Positions 44,041 to 52,741 of a DNA stretch of 60,378 nt are shown in pieces. This stretch comes from Acidovorax sp. GTDB lineage: Bacteria > Pseudomonadota > Gammaproteobacteria > Burkholderiales > Burkholderiaceae_C. Location of the stretch: contig NZ_JADHVT010000012.1 of NCBI RefSeq assembly GCF_016783915.1, forward strand, positions 1 through 60,378, given 5' to 3'. Under the pieces are notes generated by a model that searched no databases, had not been told where the DNA came from, and saw only the letters and a program-made list of their open reading frames with translations. The position numbers and the translations under genes were made by a program. Position 1 is the stretch's first letter; every line of letters begins with the position of its first letter.

Positions 44041-45288
44041 ATGAAAACCGTGTTCCTCACCCCCCTGGCCGCCGCGGCGGCCCTGCTGATCGGCACAGCA
44101 GCCAGCGCGCAGGAGACCTTCAAGGTCGCCTACATCGACCCGCTGTCGGGCCCGTTCGCCAACGTGGGTGAGCTGATGCTCACCCACACGCAGTACGCCA
44201 TCGAGGACATCAACGCCAAGGGCGGCGTGCTCAAGGGCACCAAGCTGCAGCTGCTGCAGTTCGACAGCAAGCTCTCGGCGCAGGAGAGCCAGAGCGCGCT
44301 GCAGGCCGCCATTGACCAGGGAGCCAAGGCCATCGTGACGGGCGGCTCGGGCTCCTCCGTGGTCACGGCGCTGGTGCAGGCGGCAGCGCGCCACAACCAG
44401 CGCAACCCGGGCAAGGAGATCCTGGTGCTGAACCACTCCTCCATCGACCCCGAGCTGACGGGCAAGGCCTGCAACTTCTGGCACTTCCAGTTCGAGGCCA
44501 ACACGGCCATGAAGATGAAGGCGATTGCCAACTACATCAAGAAGCAGCCGGACATCAAGAAGGTGTACCTGCTCAACCAGGACTACGCCCACGGCAAGCA
44601 GTGGGCGCACTATGGCCGCGAGATGGTGGGCCTGGCGCGGCCCGACATCCAGTTTGTGGGTGAGGCACTGCACCCCATCGGCCGCGTGAAGGACTTCGCG
44701 CCCTACCTCGCCAAGGTCAAGAGCAGCGAGGCCGATTCGGTCATCAGCGGCAACTGGGGGCAGGACATGACGCTGCTGCTCAAGGCGGCGGGCGACGCGG
44801 GCTACAACCTGCGCTACTTCAACCACAGCGCGGGCTCCATCCCCGGCACGGTGCTGGCCGTGTCGCAGGCCAAGCAGGGCCAGCTGACCTGGGTGGCCGA
44901 ATGGCACCCCGGCCAGGCCGACACCCCCAAGGTGGACGCGCTGGCCAAGACCTACAAGGCCAAGACGGGCAAGGACTTCCTCGCGCCGCGCATCGAGATG
45001 ACGCCGCGCTTCCTCGCCGCCGCCATCAACAAGGCCCAGTCCACCGACCCGGTGAAGGTAGCCCGTGCGCTGGAAGACCTGACCATCGACTCGGTGGTGG
45101 GCCCCGTGCGCATGCGCGGCGAAGACCACCAGCTGCTGCTGCCCCAGGTGGTCAACACCATCGCGCCGGTGGACGGCAAGGCGGTGAAGGTCGGCTGGGA
45201 AGGAACGAACTACGGCTTCAGGACCGATGCGGCCTACACGGGCAATGAGTTGGCGCAAGGTACGGACTGCAAGATGACCCGGCCTTGA
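44041..45288 (+). CDS. Periplasmic branched-chain amino acid-type ABC substrate-binding protein
   Basis: 415 residues with a typical signal peptide (MKTVFLTPLAAAAALLIGTA, cleavage after ASA near residue 23). The mature Peripla_BP_6/LivJ-like fold begins FKVAYIDPLSGPFANVGELM and includes KVYLLNQDYAHGKQWAHYGR. These proteins deliver amino acids, amides or aromatic/short acids to LivHMGF-type permeases. No permease or ATPase gene follows, so it is an orphan receptor here. Neighbours suggest its ligand could be the acid activated by the synthetase; this is inference. Confidence 0.92.
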   Translation: MKTVFLTPLAAAAALLIGTAASAQETFKVAYIDPLSGPFANVGELMLTHTQYAIEDINAKGGVLKGTKLQLLQFDSKLSAQESQSALQAAIDQGAKAIVTGGSGSSVVTALVQAAARHNQRNPGKEILVLNHSSIDPELTGKACNFWHFQFEANTAMKMKAIANYIKKQPDIKKVYLLNQDYAHGKQWAHYGREMVGLARPDIQFVGEALHPIGRVKDFAPYLAKVKSSEADSVISGNWGQDMTLLLKAAGDAGYNLRYFNHSAGSIPGTVLAVSQAKQGQLTWVAEWHPGQADTPKVDALAKTYKAKTGKDFLAPRIEMTPRFLAAAINKAQSTDPVKVARALEDLTIDSVVGPVRMRGEDHQLLLPQVVNTIAPVDGKAVKVGWEGTNYGFRTDAAYTGNELAQGTDCKMTRP

Positions 45289-45397
45289 CGCCACGGCGCT
45301 GAAGCGCGCCGTTACCCCCACAGCGGCATTCGCCACGGGCCGCCGCTACCATGGCCGGTCATTGCATTCGTTGACCCGACCCACAAGGACCGCGCCC

Positions 45398-46462
45398 ATG
45401 CCCGACTTTCGCAGCGACACCGTCACCCAGCCCACGCCCGCCATGCGCGAGGCCATGTTCAAGGCCCCGCTGGGCGACGATGTCTTTGCCGACGACCCTT
45501 CGGTGAACGCACTGCAAGAGCATGCGGCCGATCTGCTGGGTTTTGAGGCTGCATTGTTCGCCCCCTCGGGCACGCAGACCAACCTGATCGCGCTGTGGGG
45601 CCACTGCCAGCGCGGCGACGAGGCCATCGTGGGCCAGAGCTGGCACACCTACCGCTGGGAGGCTGGTGGCATGGCAGTGCTAGGGTCCATCCAGCCACAG
45701 CCCGTCGAGACCCAGCCCGACGGCACGCTGCGCCTGGCCGACATCGCGGCCGCCATCAAACCGGACGACCCGCACTTTGCGCGTACCCGGCTGGTGGTGC
45801 TGGAGAACACCACCGGCGGCCAGGTGCTGCCGCCCGCCTACATCGCCGAGGTGGCACAGCTGGCGCGCAGCCGGGGGCTGGCCATGCACCTGGACGGCGC
45901 ACGCATGTTCAACGCCGCCACGGCCAATGCCGCGCGCAACGGCACCGATGTGTACGACGAAGCGCGCGCGCTGTGCAGCCACTTTGATTCCGCGTCGCTG
46001 TGCCTGAGCAAGGGCCTGGGTGCACCCGTGGGCTCGCTGGTGCTGGGCTCGCGCGACTTCATCCGGCAGGCGCGCCGCACCCGCAAGATCTTGGGCGGTG
46101 GCATGCGCCAGGCCGGAGTGCTGGCCGCTGCGGGCCACTATGCGCTGCAGCACCATGTGCGGCGCCTGGCGGAGGACCACGCCCGCCTGGACCGGCTGGC
46201 CCAAGGGCTGGCCGAAGCCAACCGCAGCCACCCTGTGCTGCAGGGCCGCATCACGGTGCTTCCCTGGCAGACCAACATCCTGTTCACCGACCTGCATGCC
46301 GATGTGGCAACCGCCTTCACCGCCTGGCTGGCGCAGCACGGCGTGCGCGTGACCAGCAGCCTGTATGGCGGCGCCACGCGGCTGCGCTGGGTGACGCACC
46401 TGGATGTGAGCGAGGCGGACGTGACAGCGGCGCTGGATTGCGTGGCGCGCTTCGCTGGCTGA
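45398..46462 (+). CDS. ltaE: Low-specificity L-threonine aldolase
   Basis: 354 residues of the fold-type I PLP aldolase family: DFRSDTVTQPTPAMREAM at the start, GDDVFADDPSVNALQEHAA, LFAPSGTQTNLIAL, LAMHLDGARMFNAA (PLP-contact Asp), and the Schiff-base lysine in SLCLSKGLGAPVGS. It cleaves L-threonine or allo-threonine to glycine and acetaldehyde in the cytosol. The start at MPDFRSD is preferred over an upstream ATG at 45362. Confidence 0.94.
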   Translation: MPDFRSDTVTQPTPAMREAMFKAPLGDDVFADDPSVNALQEHAADLLGFEAALFAPSGTQTNLIALWGHCQRGDEAIVGQSWHTYRWEAGGMAVLGSIQPQPVETQPDGTLRLADIAAAIKPDDPHFARTRLVVLENTTGGQVLPPAYIAEVAQLARSRGLAMHLDGARMFNAATANAARNGTDVYDEARALCSHFDSASLCLSKGLGAPVGSLVLGSRDFIRQARRTRKILGGGMRQAGVLAAAGHYALQHHVRRLAEDHARLDRLAQGLAEANRSHPVLQGRITVLPWQTNILFTDLHADVATAFTAWLAQHGVRVTSSLYGGATRLRWVTHLDVSEADVTAALDCVARFAG

Positions 46463-46475
46463 TGCGCCCCGACCG

Positions 46476-47192
46476 TCAGGCGGAGTAAGTCCGCCCGCCG
46501 AAGATGCCGGTGCCCACGCGCACCAGGGTGCTGCCTGCCTGGATGGCGGCCTCCAGATCGGCCGTCATGCCCAGGGACAGGGTGTCGAACTGCCCAAGGC
46601 CTGGCTCTTCCACCGCCGATATCTCGTCGAAAAGCCTTCTGGCGCTAGCGTGGATTGCCAGTTGCGCTTCAAATTCGGGAGCATGGTCCGGAATGCTCAT
46701 GAGCCCCCGTACCACCAGGCGTGGCAGTTTTGCGACAGCGCGCACCAAGTCCAGGACTTCGGCTGGAGCCACGCCCGACTTGGTGGGCCCGCCGTCAATG
46801 TTGACCTGGATACATATCTGCAGCGGCGGCAGGTGATCGGGCCGCTGGGCCGACAGGCGCTCGGCGATCTTGAGCCGGTCCACCGTATGCACCCAGTCAA
46901 AGTGCTCGGCCACCAGGCGGGTCTTGTTGCTCTGGATGGGGCCGATGCAATGCCACTGCAGCGCCACGCCGGGCAAGGCAGCACGCACGGCGGCAATCTT
47001 GTCCACGCCCTCCTGGATGTAGTTCTCGCCAAAGGCGCGCTGGCCTGCGGCCACCGCCTCCAGCACCGCATCGGCGCCAAAGGTCTTGGAAACGGCCAGC
47101 AGGCCCACCTGGCCCGGGTCGCGCCCGGCAGCCCGGCACGCCTGGGCGATCCGGCCCATAACCTGTTGGAGGTTGTTAGCAATCGTGGTCAT
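46476..47192 (-). CDS. yggS: YggS/PLPBP-family PLP homeostasis protein
   Basis: 238 residues from MTTIANNLQQVMGRI. The family's PLP-lysine region is present (LLAVSKTFGADAVLEAV), along with FGENYIQEGVDKI, WHCIGPIQSNKTRLV, VNIDGGPTKSGVAPAEV, GLMSIP and SLGMTADLEAAI. YggS binds pyridoxal phosphate and maintains its supply without catalysing a known reaction. It is divergent from pilT with only 37 bp between start codons; the two are adjacent in many proteobacteria. Confidence 0.94.
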   Translation of the reverse strand: MTTIANNLQQVMGRIAQACRAAGRDPGQVGLLAVSKTFGADAVLEAVAAGQRAFGENYIQEGVDKIAAVRAALPGVALQWHCIGPIQSNKTRLVAEHFDWVHTVDRLKIAERLSAQRPDHLPPLQICIQVNIDGGPTKSGVAPAEVLDLVRAVAKLPRLVVRGLMSIPDHAPEFEAQLAIHASARRLFDEISAVEEPGLGQFDTLSLGMTADLEAAIQAGSTLVRVGTGIFGGRTYSA

Positions 47193-47195
47193 AAT

Positions 47196-47215
47196 GTTTG
47201 GCAAGCGTACCAAAC
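47196..47215. promoter_or_regulatory. Inverted repeat in the yggS/pilT gap
   Basis: GTTTGG-N8-CCAAAC, a perfect 6-bp dyad, occupies most of the 37 bp between the two divergent start codons. Any promoter for either gene must overlap it or lie in the opposite coding sequence. The binding protein is unknown. Confidence 0.4.
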
Positions 47216-47229
47216 GATAGAGGGACTCC

Positions 47230-48273
47230 GTGGACATTACCCAATTGCTCGCGTTCAGCGTGAAGAACAAGGCCTCCGACCTGCACCTCTCCGCCGGTCT
47301 ACCGCCCATGATCCGGGTCCACGGCGACGTGCGGCGCATCAACGTGGATGCGCTGGACCACAAGACGGTGCACGCCATGGTGTACGACATCATGAGCGAC
47401 GCGCAGCGCAAGACGTATGAAGAGTTCCTGGAGGTGGACTTTTCGTTCGAGATCGAAGGCCTGGCCCGTTTCCGCGTCAACGCCTTCAACCAGAACCGGG
47501 GCGCGGCCGCCGTGTTCCGGACGATTCCGAGCAAGATCCTGACGCTGGAGCAGCTCAACGCCCCCAAGATCTTTGGCGACCTGGCCTTGAAGCCACGGGG
47601 CCTGGTGCTGGTGACCGGCCCCACGGGCTCGGGCAAGTCCACCACGTTGGCCGCCATGGTCAACTACCTCAACGAATCCGAATACGGCCACATCCTCACG
47701 GTGGAAGACCCGATCGAATTCGTGCACGAGTCCAAGAAGTGCCTGATCAACCAGCGCGAAGTCGGCCCGATGACGCTGTCGTTCGCGGCGGCCCTGAAGT
47801 CCGCACTGCGTGAAGACCCGGACGCCATCCTGGTGGGCGAAATGCGCGACCTGGAAACCATCCGTCTGGCCATGACGGCTGCGGAAACGGGCCACTTGGT
47901 GTTCGGCACGCTGCACACATCGAGCGCCGCCAAGACCATCGACCGGATCATCGACGTGTTCCCGGCCGAAGAAAAGGAAATGGTCCGTGCGATGTTGTCC
48001 GAATCGCTGCAGGCCGTGATCTCGCAGACGCTGTGCAAGACCAAGGACGGCTCTGGCCGCGTGGCTGCGCACGAGATCATGCTGGGCACCAGCGCCATCC
48101 GCAACCTGATCCGCGAGGCCAAGGTGGCGCAGATGTATTCCACCATCCAGACCAGCAACAGCGTGGGCATGCAGACGCTGGACCAGAACCTGACGGACCT
48201 CGTGCGCCGCAACATCATCAGCCCGGCTGAAGCACGCAGCAAGGCCAAGATCCCCGAGAACTTCCCCGGCTGA
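47230..48273 (+). CDS. pilT: Type IV pilus retraction ATPase PilT
   Basis: 347 residues, the normal PilT length. The start is a GTG (VDITQLLAF; the first residue is Met in vivo). Motifs: SDLHLSAGLPPMIRVHGDVR in the N2 domain, Walker A GPTGSGKSTT, the Asp box, Walker B ILVGEMRDLET, the His box GHLVFGTLHTSSA, and the C-terminal AIRNLIRE helix (the AIRNLIRE motif needed for retraction). It is the cytoplasmic hexameric motor that disassembles pili for twitching and DNA uptake. Followed by the cyclic-nucleotide-fold gene and pilU. Confidence 0.97.
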   Translation: MDITQLLAFSVKNKASDLHLSAGLPPMIRVHGDVRRINVDALDHKTVHAMVYDIMSDAQRKTYEEFLEVDFSFEIEGLARFRVNAFNQNRGAAAVFRTIPSKILTLEQLNAPKIFGDLALKPRGLVLVTGPTGSGKSTTLAAMVNYLNESEYGHILTVEDPIEFVHESKKCLINQREVGPMTLSFAAALKSALREDPDAILVGEMRDLETIRLAMTAAETGHLVFGTLHTSSAAKTIDRIIDVFPAEEKEMVRAMLSESLQAVISQTLCKTKDGSGRVAAHEIMLGTSAIRNLIREAKVAQMYSTIQTSNSVGMQTLDQNLTDLVRRNIISPAEARSKAKIPENFPG

Positions 48274-48340
48274 GCCCCCGACAGCACACCCCCATGAACG
48301 AACTTGTGGCCCCCGCAGGCGCCGCATACCGGAGCGCGAT

Positions 48341-48976
48341 ATGAAAGGCATTTTGAGCCTTCTGAAATTGAAAACCCGCAGCGGCAAATCATCGGACGAC
48401 CACACGGACTCCGTGCTGTTTTCCACGGCATTTGCGGGCCAGGGTGTGGACGACTCCATGCTGGTGCCCTGGGAGGCTCGTGCTGTGGAAGTGGGCGCCA
48501 AGCGCCTGCCCACCAGCCGGGGCGGCAAGCTGCTGCAAGGCCTGTGGGCCAAGGACAAATACATGGCGCACCTGGACAAGGACGCCGTGGAGCGCATGGA
48601 GCGCTTTTTTGAGTTTGCGGCCATCCCCTCCAACCGCGACGTGATCCGCCAGGACGAGTACGGCAACTTCATGGTGGTGCTGCTCACCGGCACCATCGCC
48701 GTGGACCGCGTGCAGCCCTGGGGCGAACAACTGCGCCTGGCCGAGACACGCCCGGGGGACATCCTGGGCGAGATGTCGCTGCTGGACAGCGGCATTCGCT
48801 TTTCGGCCTGCACCACACTGACCGATTGCGAGATCGCCGTGCTCTCCGCCGAGGCCATGGACGACATGATGACCAAGGACCCGCAGCTGGCTGCCAGTCT
48901 GATTGCACTGCTGGCGCGCAAGCTGTCGCTGCGCCTGCGCGTGGTGAGTGCGCGCCTGAGCGATAACCAGAAATGA
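48341..48976 (+). CDS. Cyclic-nucleotide-binding-domain protein between pilT and pilU
   Basis: 211 residues. A 90-residue N-terminal region of unknown fold (start MKGILSLLKLKTRSGKSSDD) precedes a CNB/CRP-like beta barrel (residues about 95-205: FFEFAAIPSNRDVIRQDEYG, VLLTGTIAVDRV, GDILGEMSLLDSGIRFSACT). No DNA-binding domain follows, so it is a stand-alone sensor or effector. By eye alignment to CRP, the phosphate-binding Arg of the GE-x9-RSA cassette is Phe here (GIRFSA), so canonical cAMP binding is uncertain. It is 67 bp after pilT and 58 bp before pilU, probably one transcript, pointing to a role in pilus retraction. Confidence 0.87.
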   Translation: MKGILSLLKLKTRSGKSSDDHTDSVLFSTAFAGQGVDDSMLVPWEARAVEVGAKRLPTSRGGKLLQGLWAKDKYMAHLDKDAVERMERFFEFAAIPSNRDVIRQDEYGNFMVVLLTGTIAVDRVQPWGEQLRLAETRPGDILGEMSLLDSGIRFSACTTLTDCEIAVLSAEAMDDMMTKDPQLAASLIALLARKLSLRLRVVSARLSDNQK

Positions 48977-49034
48977 TGCACCTATCCTCGACCCAAGATC
49001 GTCCGGCAGACGACCACCCCCGGGAGAACTTCTG

Positions 49035-50171
49035 ATGGAACGCGATCAGGCCAGTAAATTCATCAATGACCTGCTCAAGCTGATGGTGAGCCGCAATGGC
49101 AGCGACTTGTTCATCACGGCAGAGTTTCCGCCCGCCATCAAGGTCGATGGCAAGGTGACCAAGGTGTCACCGCAGCCCCTCACGCCCAACCACACGCTCA
49201 CGCTGGCGCGCGCCATCATGAGCGACAAGCAAGTGGCCGACTTCGAGCGCACCAAGGAGTGCAACTTCGCCATTTCGCCCGCTGGCATCGGGCGTTTCCG
49301 CGTCAACGCCTTCATCCAGCAGGGCAAGGTCGGCATGGTGTTGCGGACCATTCCGCTCACACTGCCCACCATCGACGGCCTGGGTGTGCCGCAGGTGCTC
49401 AAGGAAGTGACGATGACCAAACGCGGCCTGTGCATCCTGGTGGGTGCCACGGGCTCGGGCAAGTCCACCACGCTGGCCGCCATGGTGGACTGGCGCAATG
49501 AGAACTCGTTCGGCCACATCATCACGGTGGAAGACCCCATTGAATTCGTGCACCCGCACAAGAACTGCGTGGTGACGCAGCGCGAAGTGGGCCTGGATAC
49601 CGACAGCTGGGAAGCAGCCCTGAAGAACACGCTGCGCCAAGCGCCCGAGGTGATCCTGATGGGCGAAATCCGCGACCGCGAGACCATGGAACATGCGGTG
49701 GCGTTTGCAGAAACCGGGCACTTGTGCTTGGCCACGCTGCACGCCAACAGCGCCAACCAGGCGCTGGACCGGATCATCAACTTCTTCCCCGAAGAGCGCC
49801 GCGCCCAGTTGTTGATGGACCTGTCGCTCAACCTGCGCGCCATGGTTTCGCAGCGTCTGATCCCCAAGCAGGACGGCAAGGGCCGTGCCGCTGCGGTGGA
49901 AGTGATGCTCAACACCCCGCTGATCTCCGACCTGATCTTCAAGGGCGAGGTCTCCGAGATCAAGGAGATCATGAAGAAAAGCCGCAACCTGGGCATGCAA
50001 ACCTTCGACCAGGCGCTGTTCGACGCCTACGAGGCCAACGTCATCAGCTACGAAGACGCGCTGCGCAATGCCGACTCGCTCAACGACCTGCGCCTGCAGA
50101 TCAAGCTCAACAGCCAGCGCGCCAAGTCGCCCGACCTGGCCCAGGGCACCGAGCATTTCGCGATTGTGTGA
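49035..50171 (+). CDS. pilU: PilT-paralogous retraction ATPase PilU
   Basis: 378 residues with the PilT/PilU secretion-ATPase fold: SDLFITAEFPPAIKVDGKV, Walker A GATGSGKSTT, Walker B ILMGEIRDRETMEH, His box GHLCLATLHANSAN. A C-terminal extension (LNDLRLQIKLNSQRAKSPDL) beyond PilT distinguishes PilU. PilU assists PilT-dependent retraction under load. A strong Rho-independent terminator follows 38 bp after the stop, closing the pilT-CNB-pilU unit. Confidence 0.95.
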   Translation: MERDQASKFINDLLKLMVSRNGSDLFITAEFPPAIKVDGKVTKVSPQPLTPNHTLTLARAIMSDKQVADFERTKECNFAISPAGIGRFRVNAFIQQGKVGMVLRTIPLTLPTIDGLGVPQVLKEVTMTKRGLCILVGATGSGKSTTLAAMVDWRNENSFGHIITVEDPIEFVHPHKNCVVTQREVGLDTDSWEAALKNTLRQAPEVILMGEIRDRETMEHAVAFAETGHLCLATLHANSANQALDRIINFFPEERRAQLLMDLSLNLRAMVSQRLIPKQDGKGRAAAVEVMLNTPLISDLIFKGEVSEIKEIMKKSRNLGMQTFDQALFDAYEANVISYEDALRNADSLNDLRLQIKLNSQRAKSPDLAQGTEHFAIV

Positions 50172-50208
50172 CTCCAGAGCCAGGCCCACACACCTTTGCC
50201 CTGCTTCA

Positions 50209-50235
50209 CCCGCCCTCCTGGGCGGGTTTTCGTTT
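50209..50235 (+). terminator. Rho-independent terminator after pilU
   Basis: CCCGCCC (50209-50215), loop TCCT, GGGCGGG (50220-50226), then TTTTCGTTTT: a 7-bp all-GC stem with a T-rich tail on the plus strand, placed just after the pilU stop codon. Confidence 0.9.
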
Positions 50236-50270
50236 TCACGCATACTTTTGCATCATCTTGCCGTCACACC

Positions 50271-51185
50271 ATGCCAAGCACTAACCCCCGCAACTACGAC
50301 ACCACCCCTTCCCGCAAAGTCGCCTTTCTGGGCCTGGGCGTGATGGGCTACCCCATGGCAGGCCACCTGGCGCTGGCCGGTCATGAAGTCACCGTGTACA
50401 ACCGGACCGCGACCAAATCGGTCGCTTGGTGCGCAGAGTACGCGGGCACCAAGGCCCCCCAACATGCAGCCACGCCCCGCGAGGCGGCTGCAGGCGCCGA
50501 CATCGTGTTCTGCTGCGTGGGCAATGACGATGACCTGCGTTCGGTCACGCTGGGCGCGGACGGCGCCTTTGCAGGCATGAAGCCCGGTGCGATTTTTGTG
50601 GACCACACCACGGCGTCGGCCGAGGTGGCGCGCGAGCTGTATGCGGCCGCCCAGGCGCTCGGCCTGCAGTTTGTGGATGCGCCCGTGTCCGGCGGCCAGG
50701 CAGGCGCTCAGAACGGCCTGCTGACCGTGATGTGCGGTGGCGATGCCGCAGCCTTCGAGGCCGTCCAGCCCGTGGCCATGGCGTTCTCCCGCGCCTTCAC
50801 GCTGCTGGGTGCCAGCGGCTCGGGCCAGTTGGCCAAGATGGTCAACCAGATCTGCATCGCCGGGCTGGTGCAGGCCCTGTCGGAAGCCGTGGCGTTTGGC
50901 CAGAACGCCGGGCTGGACATGAAGCAGGTGCTGGAGGTGATCGGCAAGGGCGCGGCCCAGAGCTGGCAGATGGACAACCGTGGCAAGACCATGGTGGACG
51001 GCAAGTTCGACTTTGGTTTTGCCGTAGACTGGATGCGCAAGGACCTGGGCCTGGTGCTGGACGAAGCCAAGCGCAACGGATCACGCGTGCCGGTAACAGC
51101 GCTGGTGGACCAGTTCTATGCCGATGTGCAGAAGATGGGCGGCAACCGCTGGGATACGTCCAGCCTGATTCAGCGCTTGAAGTAA
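50271..51185 (+). CDS. NAD(P)-dependent beta-hydroxyacid dehydrogenase (3-hydroxyisobutyrate dehydrogenase type)
   Basis: 304 residues from MPSTNPRNYDTTPSRK. Rossmann motif VAFLGLGVMGYPMAGHLALA near residues 17-36. The substrate motif FVDAPVSGGQAGAQNGLLTV is followed by the catalytic-lysine region GSGQLAKMVNQICIAGLVQA. This family oxidises 3-hydroxyisobutyrate, tartronate semialdehyde, glyoxylate or related beta-hydroxyacids; specificity cannot be assigned. The start lies beyond the pilU terminator, so it has its own promoter. Confidence 0.92.
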   Translation: MPSTNPRNYDTTPSRKVAFLGLGVMGYPMAGHLALAGHEVTVYNRTATKSVAWCAEYAGTKAPQHAATPREAAAGADIVFCCVGNDDDLRSVTLGADGAFAGMKPGAIFVDHTTASAEVARELYAAAQALGLQFVDAPVSGGQAGAQNGLLTVMCGGDAAAFEAVQPVAMAFSRAFTLLGASGSGQLAKMVNQICIAGLVQALSEAVAFGQNAGLDMKQVLEVIGKGAAQSWQMDNRGKTMVDGKFDFGFAVDWMRKDLGLVLDEAKRNGSRVPVTALVDQFYADVQKMGGNRWDTSSLIQRLK

Positions 51186-51324
51186 CCCCCTCAGCCGCCT
51201 GCGGTGTCTACCCTGACAAAGGGCAGACCCGGCGGTCGGGCGAAGCAGGCGTCGTCACAGCCTCACCCCCGGGTGCAACGCCGGCGACGTGTGGCAGCGC
51301 AGCGGAGCTCCAGCGCTGCGCTGC

Positions 51325-51364
51325 AAGAAAAAAGTCCCAGACCACGCGCTGTGGTCTGGGACTT
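51325..51364 (-). terminator. Rho-independent terminator of the BON/SIS operon
   Basis: A perfect 14-bp stem AAGTCCCAGACCAC/GTGGTCTGGGACTT (51332-51345 with 51351-51364) with a 5-nt loop. On the minus strand it is followed by TTTTCTTGC, giving a strong terminator 26 bp after the BON gene stop. Confidence 0.9.
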
Positions 51365-51389
51365 GGCCCCTCTGGGCTGAACCCTGTCC

Positions 51390-52055
51390 TCAGCCGCCGG
51401 CCGGCTTGGTGTCCGTGGTGACCGGCGCAGGCTGCGGCGCGATGCGGCGCAGCTCTTCCTCCGAAACGATCTCGAACACACGCACCACCTTGCGCACGTC
51501 GCTCACGCCACGGGCGATGTCCGTGGCGCGGTTGGCCTCGCGCTGCGAGACGCGGCCCATCAGGTAGACGATATTGCGCTCAGTCACCACCTTGAAGGAG
51601 TTGGCCGAAATGTCCTGCGCGTCCACCAGGCTCGCGCGAACCTTGCCAGTGATGAAGGTGTCCGTGGACCGCTGGCTCAGCGTAGAGCTGGGCATCACGG
51701 CCAGATCGTTGACCACGGAGCGCACGTTCTCCACCTGCGACACCATCTGCTCCACCGCCTGGCGGTCCTGGGCCGTAGCGACTTCACCGGTCAGCAGAGC
51801 CTGGCGGTTGTAGCTGGTCACGTTGACATGGGCCCGGTCGCCCAGGGCTTCGCGAATGCGGTTGGCCGCGCGCAGCTCGATGCCCTCGTCTTCGATCTGG
51901 GTGCCAGCCGTGCGGCGGTCCACCGCCATCACGCCGCCGACCACGGCGCCGCCGACGATCAGGGGCGCGCAAGCCGATAGTGCGGCGGCCAGCGCGGCAG
52001 CCGCCAGGGCTGTACCCACCACGCGGCGGGTGCGATTCAGGGTTGTCGGGTTCAT
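51390..52055 (-). CDS. BON-domain envelope protein (DolP/YraP-like)
   Basis: 221 residues. An N-terminal export signal with a lipobox-like LSAC (AALAAALSACAPL, Cys about residue 29) indicates an outer-membrane-targeted lipoprotein. Two BON domains follow (RIREALGDRAHVNVTSYNRQ, LLTGEV and ITGKVRASLVDAQDIS, VYLMGRVSQREA). DolP/YraP supports outer-membrane integrity in E. coli. Its ATG overlaps the SIS-protein stop (ATGA), so they are coupled. A Pro-rich tail ends the protein. Confidence 0.92.
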   Translation of the reverse strand: MNPTTLNRTRRVVGTALAAAALAAALSACAPLIVGGAVVGGVMAVDRRTAGTQIEDEGIELRAANRIREALGDRAHVNVTSYNRQALLTGEVATAQDRQAVEQMVSQVENVRSVVNDLAVMPSSTLSQRSTDTFITGKVRASLVDAQDISANSFKVVTERNIVYLMGRVSQREANRATDIARGVSDVRKVVRVFEIVSEEELRRIAPQPAPVTTDTKPAGG

Positions 52056-52651
52056 AGTGGGATCTCCTGTTCACCAAGTAACTGTGCGTCCACGCCGTCG
52101 CTCAGGCAGTGCAGTACCAGCGTATGGACTTCGCGCACGCGCGCCGCACGGTCGTGGGGCACGCTGATCAAGACGTCGGTCTCCCGCAGCATGGCGGCCA
52201 GCTTGCCACCGGTGCGGCCTGCAAGCACCACCACGGTCATGTCGCGCTCGTGCGCGGCTTCGGCGGCAGCCAGCAGGTTGGGGTCGTTTCCGTGCACCGT
52301 CAGGGCCAGCAGCACATCGCCCGCCTGGCCCAGGGCACGCACCTGGCGCGCAAACTGCTGGGTGGCATCGTTGCTGCCTGCAGCCGCCGTGAGCAGGGTG
52401 CTGTCCGACGTGAGGGCCAGCGCGGCCAGCTCGGGGCGTTCGCGCTCAAAGCCGGCCACGCAAAACGCGGCGAACTGTTGCGCCTCGGCGGCAGACGGAC
52501 CGTTGCCACAGGCCAGCACCTTGCCGCCGCTGGTCACGCAGGCCAGCACTGCCTGTACGGCTGCGGCGATGGGATGGCTCAGGGTTTGCGCGGCCTGGTA
52601 CTTCAGGTCGGCGCTGTCGATGAAATGCTGTTGGATGCGTTGCTCAAGCAT
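52052..52651 (-). CDS. SIS-domain protein (GmhA/DiaA family)
   Basis: 199 residues of one sugar-isomerase domain: KVLACGNGPSAAEAQQFAAF (phosphosugar loop), ALTSDSTLLTAAAGSND, VLLALTVHGNDPNLLAAAEA. It is homologous both to phosphoheptose isomerase GmhA and to DiaA, the DnaA-binding initiator regulator. Gene order (rsmI, yraN, SIS, BON) is that of E. coli rsmI-yraN-diaA-dolP, favouring DiaA by synteny, while many annotations call it GmhA. The catalytic residues were not checked against a structure. Confidence 0.88.
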   Translation of the reverse strand: MLEQRIQQHFIDSADLKYQAAQTLSHPIAAAVQAVLACVTSGGKVLACGNGPSAAEAQQFAAFCVAGFERERPELAALALTSDSTLLTAAAGSNDATQQFARQVRALGQAGDVLLALTVHGNDPNLLAAAEAAHERDMTVVVLAGRTGGKLAAMLRETDVLISVPHDRAARVREVHTLVLHCLSDGVDAQLLGEQEIPL

Positions 52652-52741
52652 GAGGGCCCGATGATACCCGCCGCGTGTTACAGCTTTTGTAGCAAAGGGT
52701 AGCCACCTGCATTGCGCTGGCGACTAATATGGCGCCCGCCG

